Assembly: GCA_002314635.1 (NCBI GenBank)
Contig: DCGQ01000036.1
Coordinates: 1 to 36,214 of the forward strand
Direction: 5' to 3'
Length of the DNA stretch: 36,214 bases
From: Clostridiales bacterium UBA1774
Lineage (GTDB): Bacteria; Bacillota; Clostridia; Oscillospirales; Oscillospiraceae
The position numbers were made by a program, and so were the translations under genes. The stretch's first letter is position 1; every line of letters starts with the position of its first letter. Under the pieces are notes generated by a model, which ran no database searches, had not been told where the DNA came from, and worked only from the letters and a program-made list of their open reading frames with translations. This document shows positions 1-6,814 of the stretch, piece by piece.

Positions 1-81
1 ACACGGTTGAAGAAAACATTGCCATGGTGCCGCCGGTTTCCTCGTGGTACTGCATGATGGCAATGTTTTCTTCAACCGTGT
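1..81. repeat. 25-bp perfect inverted repeat at the window end (probable fold-back artefact)
   Basis: Bases 1-25 are the exact reverse complement of bases 57-81, with 31 bases between. Both arms fall inside the DapA-family coding sequence. The 57-81 arm reads in frame as the expected TVEENIAIM, whereas the 1-25 arm breaks the expected protein pattern after GGT. A perfect inverted repeat touching the end of a contig is typical of chimeric or fold-back assembly rather than a natural hairpin. Confidence 0.85.
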
Positions 82-361
82 CCAGAAGAGCACCCACCGA
101 AGTGATGATCCGGCCCCTGGCCTCGTCATTGACGATGCGGACAAACTCCTTGCGCTCCTCGTAGGTCATGCCGGTTGCCTCCGGCGCGATCATAATGGAC
201 ATCATGCCATTGGCAATGATGTGGTTTACGTCCCACCGGATTCCGTCCTCGTCCAGCGCCGAAAGATCCGGGGTGTACGAGGGGAAAATGGGCGCTTCCA
301 GACCGAGGAAATTCTTCTTTGCCCATGCTTTTGCTTCCGACTTTGTGTATTCAAGTGCCAT
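1..361 (-). CDS. DapA-family (dihydrodipicolinate synthase/N-acetylneuraminate lyase) protein, partial
   Basis: This is the N-terminal 120 or so residues of a protein whose remainder lies outside the window. Full-length members are about 290-310 residues. The start is an ATG with AGGAGG nine bases upstream. The translation has the family's opening pattern: a GLEAPIFPSYTPDLSALDEDG-type first strand and helix, then GMTYEERKEF and GRIITSVGALLDTVEENIA, matching the first helix-strand units of the (beta/alpha)8 class I aldolase barrel. The Schiff-base lysine and catalytic tyrosine would lie in the missing part. Known members condense or cleave 2-oxo acids such as pyruvate; the substrate here is unknown. 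It sits 61 bp after the UGSC-like gene and probably belongs to the same operon. The last 25 coding bases (1-25) are an inverted copy of 57-81, so the reading there is not trustworthy. Confidence 0.75.
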   Translation of the reverse strand, partial: MALEYTKSEAKAWAKKNFLGLEAPIFPSYTPDLSALDEDGIRWDVNHIIANGMMSIMIAPEATGMTYEERKEFVRIVNDEARGRIITSVGALLDTVEENIAIMQYHEETGGTMAMFSSTV

Positions 362-422
362 ATCGTGTATCCTCCTATCTGATCGGGATTCCTGTTGGAA
401 TTGTGTTTACCGGGACGGGTAT

Positions 423-2183
423 TCAGCGGCCGTACTTGGTGAGGGCAGCGCCGCGGATAACCTTGTTCATCCACGGACGGGGCTCCTTTACGTCCTCCGC
501 ATGGGCAGCGGAGGAGCCGGTCATGGCGGAGTAGATCGAGGAATTGCCCGCGCCGGTGCCGGAAACCATGACCAGAATCTGGTCGCCGGTGTGGAAAGGC
601 TCCAGATGCAGGCCGGGCTTCACATCCTCTGGTTTCAGCGCACGGGTTCTGGACATGGAACCGCCCTCGGCCAGCTCATGCTCCAGATCACGGATCAGCT
701 GTTCCCGCTCCTTCTCCGTCATCCGCTCATAGTCCACCACGTTTTTATCGTAGAGGTACTGGATGAAGCTCTCCCGGGTGAAGCCGTGATCCGCCAGCTG
801 ACGGGCCAGCGTGGGGTGGAGCACGATCATGTAGCGGGGATTGTCCGCCACTTCGGAGAAGCCGTAGGTGCCGCCGTTTCTGGCGAAGCGGGCGGTGAGG
901 CCGTCCAGCCGGTCTTCAAAGGACGTGTTGGACATGCACTCGCCGGACACCATGCTGGTGCCGTTCAGCTCGCAGGCGGTGATGATGCTCTCGTCCGGGT
1001 CAAAGCCGCAGTGCTCTGCCCATGTGTTCCATGGATTCTCGTCCTGATTCTCCGGGATGAGGTAGTTGCAGTAGGCCGCAGGCTGTCCCGGGCCGCCGGG
1101 GGAGGCATAGACGGTCATGTCTCTCCAGCCGATGGAGATCATGCACAGCAGCACGGCGCGGCCGATGGTGGAATTGACCCGGTAGCCGGGGGCAAGGTAG
1201 CCGGAGCCGTTGTTGAGGCCCAGCTCCTTGACGATGGGGCCGCTGATGAAGATCATGGGCAGAATCTCGTTTACGATGTGGAACTGATTGAAATTCGGGT
1301 CGGTGATCACATCGATGATGCCGATGATCACAGGCAGCCATTCCGGCTTCGCACCTGCCATAACGGCGCATTGGGCGATCTTCTCCACGGTGGCAATGCC
1401 GCGCTTGGGGTACATATAGCCGATGACCTTGTCCCGGGGATAGGTGGTTCCGGTCATCATCCATGCCACATTCTCCGGGGTCGGCGGAACCACGGGGAGA
1501 CCGTCCGTCAGAGCGTTGGCCGCGCAGTAATCCAGAAACTGCTCGTAGGCCTGGTGATAGCTGTCGCCGGTGAAGGTTTTGTTGGAATAGTCGTATTCCT
1601 TCGTGTAGCTGCGCTTCTCCTCATCGGTAAGCGGGGTGGTGAGAGCCGCCACAATGTCGTCAATTACGCCGTCCACGACCTTCTCCATCAAGGCCCGGTC
1701 TCTCTTGGCGGCGCAGTAGTCCACCGCCGGTACGGTGGCAAGGCGGACGGCGGGCATCCCGTTCAGATCCTGCAGCTCCTGCTTGGAGCGAAGCAGCACC
1801 TCGGAGCAGATGGAGACGCCGGGTTTCCCGGCTCTTTCCATGAAAACGCCCACATCCCGCTTGCCCTGCGTAATGGCTTCCTTGACGCCCTCGACCCATG
1901 CATCGCACTTGGAGGCGATCTCGTCCGCGTTCACAACGGAAGCCGGGGAGCCGAAGGACAGGCAGCGGTAAACCTGCAGTCCCTCATATCTGGCCTTCAG
2001 CCGTTCTTCGAGAATATCGAAAAACAGTATGGAGCCAAGCATGACGAGGGAATCCACATGAATGGACATCAGCGCGATGGTTTTTCCGTTCAGAGTGTCC
2101 AGTCTGGGGTTCGAGAGTCCTTCCCGTTTGGGATCCAGAAGCTTGCCCTTGGGTTCCATGATCTCAATGCTGGTTTTGCTCAT
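423..2183 (-). CDS. Two-domain UGSC-like protein (copy A)
   Basis: This 586-residue soluble protein has no signal peptide or membrane segment. Residues about 1-210 resemble the UGSC-like domain (strand KTIALMSIHVDS, then CDAWVEGV), named after a family with a U-G-S-C redox motif. That motif is absent here. Residues about 215-586 form a larger conserved domain with TDGLPVVPPTPENV, GIATVEKIAQCAVMAGAKPE and LPVIIGIIDVITDPNF, ending RGAALTKYGR. The same blocks occur in the protein at 20063-21871. No biochemical function is established that I can name; a thiol/redox or C-S/C-N chemistry role is only a guess. The ATG follows a GGAGGAACTGGA leader. It lies between the DUF6282-type gene (67 bp) and the DapA-family gene (61 bp), so the three probably form one transcript. 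Homology to copy B is clear; function is unknown. Confidence 0.8.
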   Translation of the reverse strand: MSKTSIEIMEPKGKLLDPKREGLSNPRLDTLNGKTIALMSIHVDSLVMLGSILFFDILEERLKARYEGLQVYRCLSFGSPASVVNADEIASKCDAWVEGVKEAITQGKRDVGVFMERAGKPGVSICSEVLLRSKQELQDLNGMPAVRLATVPAVDYCAAKRDRALMEKVVDGVIDDIVAALTTPLTDEEKRSYTKEYDYSNKTFTGDSYHQAYEQFLDYCAANALTDGLPVVPPTPENVAWMMTGTTYPRDKVIGYMYPKRGIATVEKIAQCAVMAGAKPEWLPVIIGIIDVITDPNFNQFHIVNEILPMIFISGPIVKELGLNNGSGYLAPGYRVNSTIGRAVLLCMISIGWRDMTVYASPGGPGQPAAYCNYLIPENQDENPWNTWAEHCGFDPDESIITACELNGTSMVSGECMSNTSFEDRLDGLTARFARNGGTYGFSEVADNPRYMIVLHPTLARQLADHGFTRESFIQYLYDKNVVDYERMTEKEREQLIRDLEHELAEGGSMSRTRALKPEDVKPGLHLEPFHTGDQILVMVSGTGAGNSSIYSAMTGSSAAHAEDVKEPRPWMNKVIRGAALTKYGR

Positions 2184-2217
2184 TCCAGTTCCTCCTGTAT
2201 TCGTGAAGTATTCTGAG

Positions 2218-2241
2218 TCTGCCGGGAAAACGCCCGGCAGA
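2218..2241 (-). other. Intercistronic perfect hairpin
   Basis: A 9-bp perfect stem (TCTGCCGGG/CCCGGCAGA) with a 6-base loop fills the gap between the DUF6282-type gene and the UGSC-like gene. No T-run follows on the minus strand, so it does not look like a full terminator. An mRNA processing, stability or differential-expression element is possible. Confidence 0.55.
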
Positions 2242-2250
2242 GGAAAAATG

Positions 2251-3132
2251 TCAGCCGTCCAGACCCAGCAGCTTTGCCGGATTGGTCTTGGCCATCAAGG
2301 TAATCTCTTCCTCGTTCATCCCCTGATGTGCCAGCGTCGCAATAAACATCCGGAAACCCTCCACCGGGGATGCGTTGTGGCCGAAAAGACCCAGATCCGT
2401 GCTGATGACGCACTTTTCCGGGCCGATCGCCCGGATCTGACCGACTGTGATCTTCGGGTCATAGCTCAGCTCGGTGGGGAGGTGGAACACGAAGGTAAAC
2501 TCCGCATAGGCACCCATCTGAGTCAGCCGGATCGTTTCCTCCAGCGTCAGAGACTGATCCAGAACGCTTTCGGAGCCCAGCGGGTGGGTGAGGATGATCT
2601 TGTCGATGCCCATTTTCCGGGCTTCCTCCACCACGGCAAAGCACTCTGCGGGGGAGATGTGACCGGTGGCCAGCGCAATGTCATACTTTCGGATGATCTC
2701 CAGAATTTTCAGCACTTCCGGACGGAGCGCACCCTTTTCATCCAGCAGGGAGATTCCCTCTTCACTGACGGGGATGCCCATTTTCCGGTAAACATTCACG
2801 CTGTTGGCAGCGGAAAGCGTGGGCATCCAGATGACCTTGGCACCCATTTTGGCAGCGGATTCCGCCGCATGGCAGTTCAGTCCGCCGCAGTAAGCGTTGA
2901 GACACTGGCTGCCGAACAGGGTAGTGCCCGGAACCAGACCGTTGATCATCTCGGCCATAGGCGCATTCGGGTATCCGGTGTCCTTCAGGACAATGCCTCG
3001 CATTCCGGCCTGACTGGCCTGTACCGCCAGATCGTATGCGCTGAAGCTGCCTCCGCCGGGGCCGTGATGGACATGCAGATCAATGGAACCCTTCAAAACC
3101 CGATCAATATTGACGCTGCCGACTCCAAACAT
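2251..3132 (-). CDS. DUF6282-type amidohydrolase-like (TIM-barrel metal hydrolase) protein
   Basis: This is a 293-residue cytosolic protein. The chosen ATG has GGAGGG nine bases upstream; the longer upstream frame lacks a ribosome site and runs through the promoter. Near the N-terminus GSIDLHVHHGPGG gives the DxHxH metal-binding signature of amidohydrolase/PHP-like barrels. GMRGIVLKDTGYPN follows, then LATGHISPAE and IILTHPLG, where the histidines are placed as further metal ligands, and VISTDLGLFG, where the aspartate near the barrel's end is in the usual position of the catalytic base. This pattern matches the family annotated as DUF6282. The substrate is unknown; hydrolysis of a cyclic amide, lactone or similar bond is inference. 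It is the first gene of a probable operon with the UGSC-like and DapA-family genes and has its own promoter. Confidence 0.72.
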   Translation of the reverse strand: MFGVGSVNIDRVLKGSIDLHVHHGPGGGSFSAYDLAVQASQAGMRGIVLKDTGYPNAPMAEMINGLVPGTTLFGSQCLNAYCGGLNCHAAESAAKMGAKVIWMPTLSAANSVNVYRKMGIPVSEEGISLLDEKGALRPEVLKILEIIRKYDIALATGHISPAECFAVVEEARKMGIDKIILTHPLGSESVLDQSLTLEETIRLTQMGAYAEFTFVFHLPTELSYDPKITVGQIRAIGPEKCVISTDLGLFGHNASPVEGFRMFIATLAHQGMNEEEITLMAKTNPAKLLGLDG

Positions 3133-3204
3133 GATTGATACCCTCCAAAACGAAATCATTCTTATCTGGTTATCCGCCTGTGGTGACGCATTCCGTATAC
3201 CCGG

Positions 3205-3218
3205 GGTTATGAATAACC
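3205..3218. promoter_or_regulatory. Palindromic operator-like site
   Basis: GGTTAT-GA-ATAACC is a perfect 6-bp dyad placed roughly +10 to +23 relative to the promoter predicted at 3235-3263. That is where a repressor would block the DUF6282/UGSC-like/DapA operon. A related half site, GGTTATCC, lies at about 3168-3175. The cognate regulator is unknown. Confidence 0.35.
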
Positions 3219-3234
3219 ACATTTTTATAAAACT

Positions 3235-3263
3235 ATCGTATCACATTTTCGAAAAAACAACAA
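3235..3263 (-). promoter_or_regulatory. Predicted sigma-A promoter for the DUF6282-UGSC-DapA operon
   Basis: On the minus strand a -35 TTGTTG is followed by a 17-bp spacer and a -10 TACGAT, about 100 bp upstream of the DUF6282-type start. The surrounding 3220-3300 stretch is AT-rich. The spacing is optimal, the hexamers are only fair. Confidence 0.4.
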
Positions 3264-3385
3264 CAAAATTACGGGAAAATATCTGCGCTTTTTTGGACAA
3301 TCTGTATTGCAGCTGCCGCAAATCGGTACTTCAAGGCACCGAAGCGGAAGACCATGCACGACCCGAGTATTCTGAAATAAAAAAG

Positions 3386-3423
3386 AGAGACAGGGCGGAA
3401 TGATGCGTTCTCACCCTGTCTCT
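3386..3423 (-). terminator. Intrinsic terminator of the GGDEF gene
   Basis: A 10-bp perfect stem (AGAGACAGGG/CCCTGTCTCT) with an 18-base loop lies just past the GGDEF stop codon. It is followed on the minus strand by a run of six T after CTC. It separates the GGDEF gene from the downstream operon promoter. Confidence 0.8.
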
Positions 3424-3455
3424 TTTCCTTTATCATGAACCTCCGGTGCCGGAGA

Positions 3456-4616
3456 TCAGGACTGCACCGGATTCTCAATGCCTTTTTTCTGCGCTTTACA
3501 GGAATACAGTCTGCTGTCAGCAAGCGCAATCAAATCCGGAATGCTCGTTACACCTTCGTCTTTTACGGCGAAGCCGACAGAAACCGTAATGCTGTATGGC
3601 CGATTCTGCCGTTCCAGCAGCATTCGGAGATGATGGTTTATCTTTTCCTCAATGTGTTCGATGGAGCGGCTGTCATCTCCGTTGATAATCAGAAATTCAT
3701 CTCCGCCCATTCTCGCAATAAAACATGCGCCTTCCACGGACTTCTCCAATGCCGAAGCAACATATTGCAGCGCTTTGTCGCCTTCCTGATGCCCGTATTG
3801 GTCGTTGATCGACTTGAATTTGTCCACATCCAGCATTGTCAGCTCAAAGGAGTCGCTGCCGCTGAACATCACGCCAAGCTGGCGCTCAGCGGCAAAACGG
3901 TTGTTGATATGCGTAAGCGGGTCCCGGCCGATGATCTCTTTCATGTTCTGAATGAGGAATACTTCAAAGAAAAGCATGGTTCCCACAGAACGATAAGGGA
4001 AAACCGAAGGAAGGGTCAGCTGAACGATCTGGATCACGATGTAAACCGCGGCAAAGTCAAATAATCTTCGATACTCTTTTCTTGCTACATAGTTCTCCTT
4101 CTTAAAGGAGCGAACCAGCGCAGTAAACCCGCTCTGCACAACATACAGAAAAAGAATGGTAGAAAGAATAAGGAACAGGGGGCCTCTCTGATAATGCGAA
4201 TCCTCAAAATAAAAATACAGATGGGTAAAAGGCGTCGAAATCATCACAAGCAGAAGCAGGTATAAGGGCAGCGAATAGAACAGAAATCGCTTTTTGGTTT
4301 TGACAGACCAGCTGTTCTGCTTTTTTTCGGAGTAGCAAACCCAGAACATCCCGCAAAGGGACAGGCAGACTACATAGATCAAGGTGAGAACATAGGATGC
4401 TGTCTGACTGAACGCGACAATATCCAGTTCTCTCAGCGTATAAGCACAGTCAAATATGGACGCAAATCCGGAAAACAGAACCGCAAAAAAGACATATCTT
4501 TCGTTGGAATAGCGCGGTGTGATTTCCGATACCGTCCGGGCATTGAACATCTGAATGAATGCGCTTACTACGGCAACGGAGCAATATACAAATGCAATGA
4601 CCTGATTCGAACTCAT
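3456..4616 (-). CDS. Membrane-bound diguanylate cyclase (GGDEF)
   Basis: This is a 386-residue protein predicted to make c-di-GMP from two GTP. The ATG chosen follows AGGAGGAG by eight bases; the longer frame adds 14 residues without support. The N-terminal 220 or so residues hold six to seven hydrophobic helices (for example VIAFVYCSVAVVSAFIQ and LPLYLLLLVMISTPF), probably a membrane sensor. The C-terminal GGDEF domain begins at about residue 225 with GRDPLTHINNRFA, continues with LDVDKFKSINDQYGHQEGD (metal-binding Asp and GTP-binding Asn/Asp), and has an intact MGGDEFLI active site. No RxxD inhibitory site appears five residues before GGDEF, so product inhibition through a primary I-site is unlikely. 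It is a single gene with its own terminator, lying between two catabolic operons. Confidence 0.9.
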   Translation of the reverse strand: MSSNQVIAFVYCSVAVVSAFIQMFNARTVSEITPRYSNERYVFFAVLFSGFASIFDCAYTLRELDIVAFSQTASYVLTLIYVVCLSLCGMFWVCYSEKKQNSWSVKTKKRFLFYSLPLYLLLLVMISTPFTHLYFYFEDSHYQRGPLFLILSTILFLYVVQSGFTALVRSFKKENYVARKEYRRLFDFAAVYIVIQIVQLTLPSVFPYRSVGTMLFFEVFLIQNMKEIIGRDPLTHINNRFAAERQLGVMFSGSDSFELTMLDVDKFKSINDQYGHQEGDKALQYVASALEKSVEGACFIARMGGDEFLIINGDDSRSIEHIEEKINHHLRMLLERQNRPYSITVSVGFAVKDEGVTSIPDLIALADSRLYSCKAQKKGIENPVQS

Positions 4617-4689
4617 ACACAGTCTCCTCCTGAAATGCAGCAGCGGCGCACCTGCCATATTGCGAATGTTACTTTAGGGATTCGGTATG

Positions 4690-4718
4690 ATTATAGCAGA
4701 AAGCACGCTATATATAAA
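4690..4718 (-). promoter_or_regulatory. Possible promoter of the GGDEF gene
   Basis: A consensus TATAAT -10 (minus strand) sits about 75 bp before the GGDEF start. A weak TTTATA lies 17 bp upstream in an AT-rich patch. The rest of the 4617-4805 gap shows no gene. Confidence 0.35.
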
Positions 4719-4805
4719 GTGCAAATTATAAAAAATGCACCGATCTCAGAAAGTCAAAGCTGTTCTTTATTCTGCGTCCTGTTCCGATGATGCGGACTGT
4801 TTCGC

Positions 4806-5795
4806 TCAGCAAATCCCGAAGCGCTCGGTATTGTAGCGGCTGACGGCTTTCATCACGGCTTCCCACACACCGTTATTGCAGGTTCCGCCCAGAATGCAGG
4901 GGATAAAGTATTTCATGCCGTTTTTCTCGCAGACCTTTTTGACCTGATCGTAGCAAAGCTCATCTGTCCAGCCGACCACATCCACCACTGTATTGTCGAT
5001 TTCACCCATGAAGGTAATCTTTTCTCCGTATTTGTCGATCAGGTCTTTCACCTGATTCGTGCTTGCAGGGCCTTGCCATACATCAATGCCCATTTCGATC
5101 ATGGCAGGAACCAGATTGGCCGCATAGGAATCGCTGTGATGAATGATCAGCTCCACGCCGTGGGACTTATAGTAGCCATAGATTTTTTTGAAGGCGGGAA
5201 CGATAAATTCGTCAAACATGGCAGGGGAGAGGAAGGAATTGGTCAGACTGCCCCAGTCATCGTGGTGCAGAATTGCGTCCGGCTTCACATATTTGCAGAG
5301 CTGCTCCGCGTATTTCAGCTCAAACTCGGTGATGTAGTCGATCAGCTCGTGCATTTCGTCCGGATATTCGCAGAATGCGGTGAGCGCGCCGACCATACTC
5401 ATCAGATAGTGGCACTGCTCAAACACGCCGGGGGCCACCATAACCGTTGCGAAATACTCATTCCGGTCGATGGCGGCAGCCTCGGCAGCCGCTTCGGCCC
5501 AGTCTTCCGCCGTATAGTGAAGCTCAGGCGCTTTGACGTAGTCTCTCCAGTGCTCCACATCCTTGAGAACGATGTGTTCTTCATCGTGAACCGGGAAGGG
5601 ACCGGGTACGTTGGTTGGGAATGTGATGGTGACGCCCCATGCGTTTTTGACCGGTTCCCCGCCAAAGACCGGTCTGGGATATTCCTTGGAATAGGGATTG
5701 CTGCGAATGGTGGCGAGAGCCTCATGACCGTTTACAAAACGATCCGGGCAGCCTCCGCGGATGGTCTCAAGCATATTCTGTCTCTTAGTCAGCAT
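4806..5795 (-). CDS. URO-D-family methyltransferase-like protein (copy A, atypical metal site)
   Basis: This 329-residue cytosolic protein belongs to the uroporphyrinogen decarboxylase superfamily, which also holds corrinoid-dependent methyltransferases of the MtaA/MtbA/CmuA kind. The start ATG has GAGGAGA upstream. Family features include RPVFGGEPVKNAWGV near residue 40, LKDVEHWRDYVKAPEL near 77, PDAILHHDDWGS near 170 and LSPAMFDEFIVPAFKKI near 190. At 219-223 it reads HHSDS, where methyltransferase members have a zinc-binding HxCG; copy B at 19002 has HCCGHC. So either chemistry or metal use differs. It is the third gene of the glycyl radical operon, 36 bp after the activase. Heme biosynthesis is unlikely given the context. 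The substrate is unknown. Confidence 0.82.
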   Translation of the reverse strand: MLTKRQNMLETIRGGCPDRFVNGHEALATIRSNPYSKEYPRPVFGGEPVKNAWGVTITFPTNVPGPFPVHDEEHIVLKDVEHWRDYVKAPELHYTAEDWAEAAAEAAAIDRNEYFATVMVAPGVFEQCHYLMSMVGALTAFCEYPDEMHELIDYITEFELKYAEQLCKYVKPDAILHHDDWGSLTNSFLSPAMFDEFIVPAFKKIYGYYKSHGVELIIHHSDSYAANLVPAMIEMGIDVWQGPASTNQVKDLIDKYGEKITFMGEIDNTVVDVVGWTDELCYDQVKKVCEKNGMKYFIPCILGGTCNNGVWEAVMKAVSRYNTERFGIC

Positions 5796-5831
5796 GGCGA
5801 TTCTCCTCGTATTTCGTAATGTGTTTTCAGC

Positions 5832-6797
5832 TTAATCAGCCTGTCGGAGCGGAAGCCGGTGCCCGGAGCCTTCCACTGCGGGAAGGCTGTATTCGGTTCG
5901 GAGAAGCTCCGCAAGCGCGCGAAGGTTCGCCTCCCATTTTTCACGCTCCGGCGCGGCATAGTTCTCCATAGGATAGGCCTTCTGCAGACAGGCGTATTTT
6001 TCGGTTCCCATGCGCCGATAGGGGAGAAGCTGGTATTGCAGGATTTTGCCCTGCAGCTCATCCCGGAGGAACGCGCCGATGGCACGGATATTGGCTTCCT
6101 CCCCGTTGTAGCCGATACAGACCGGGGTGCGGATCACAAGCGGGATATCCAGCGCTGCAATGCGTTTCAGATTGTTCAGAATCTGCTCATTGCCCGCTCC
6201 CGTGATGCGCCGATGCGCTTCGGTGTCCATGTGTTTGATATCTGCAATGACCAGATCCGTATAGGCAAGCACCTGCTCCATGTGTTCCGTGGGTACGTGC
6301 AGGGCGGATTCCACACAGGTGTGGATGTGCTGTTCCCGACAGGCTTTCAGCAGCTCTGCGGCAAACTCCCATTGCAGCAGAACCTCGCCGCCGTTCAGGG
6401 TCACACCGCCGCCGCTTCGTTCGTAAAAAGCCATGTCCTTCAGAATCTCATCCATAAGCTGCTGCACGGTATAGCGCTTGCCCCACAGCTTGATGGCACC
6501 GGAAGGGCAGACCTCCGCACATCGGAGGCAGCTGCTGCATTGCTGAGACGGAAATAGAACGCTGACATGCCGGTTTTCCGGCGGAGCGGGACAGGCCTTC
6601 CGACACCAGCCGCAGTGCTCCGTGCCGATGCATTTGGTGGGATAGAACCCAAGCTGGCTGCGGGATTCCATGTCCTCCGGATTGGAGCACCAGAGACAGT
6701 GAAGCGGGCAGCCTTTGAAAAAAATCTCCGTCCGGATCCCGGGACCATCGTGAATGGTATATTTCTGGATGTTTGTAATGATGCCGTAGTCCTTCAA
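5832..6797 (-). CDS. Glycyl radical enzyme activating enzyme (radical SAM)
   Basis: This 321-residue protein should generate the glycyl radical on the neighbouring enzyme using S-adenosylmethionine and reduced iron-sulfur clusters. The start is TTG, with AAAGGAG five to six bases upstream; it gives the family's usual opening, NIQKYTIHDGPGIRTE. The radical-SAM motif CX3CX2C is at Cys30, Cys34 and Cys37. A ferredoxin-like insert with two further cysteine sets (CIGTEHCGWCRKACP and CSSCLRCAEVCP, residues about 56-100) is typical of activases of dehydratase and decarboxylase glycyl radical enzymes and is absent from the PFL activase. GGGVTLNGGEV is a variant of the family's SGGEP glycine motif. 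It starts 17 bp after the glycyl radical enzyme stop, so the two are surely co-transcribed. Confidence 0.93.
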   Translation of the reverse strand: MKDYGIITNIQKYTIHDGPGIRTEIFFKGCPLHCLWCSNPEDMESRSQLGFYPTKCIGTEHCGWCRKACPAPPENRHVSVLFPSQQCSSCLRCAEVCPSGAIKLWGKRYTVQQLMDEILKDMAFYERSGGGVTLNGGEVLLQWEFAAELLKACREQHIHTCVESALHVPTEHMEQVLAYTDLVIADIKHMDTEAHRRITGAGNEQILNNLKRIAALDIPLVIRTPVCIGYNGEEANIRAIGAFLRDELQGKILQYQLLPYRRMGTEKYACLQKAYPMENYAAPEREKWEANLRALAELLRTEYSLPAVEGSGHRLPLRQAD

Positions 6798-6814
6798 TGC
6801 CGCTCCTTTCCGGC

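Noticed and set aside
168..2216. 682-codon open frame on the plus strand
   Set aside because: It is antisense to the UGSC-like and DapA-family genes, lacks a ribosome site and recognisable domains, and its composition is that of a GC-biased shadow.
4700..4740. GTGCA...TGCAC as terminator of the glycyl radical operon
   Set aside because: Only a 5-bp stem in an AT-rich patch, and it overlaps the probable GGDEF promoter region.
4806..5795. True uroporphyrinogen decarboxylase for heme synthesis
   Set aside because: No heme genes nearby, operon with a glycyl radical enzyme, and family residues for porphyrin substrate are not evident.
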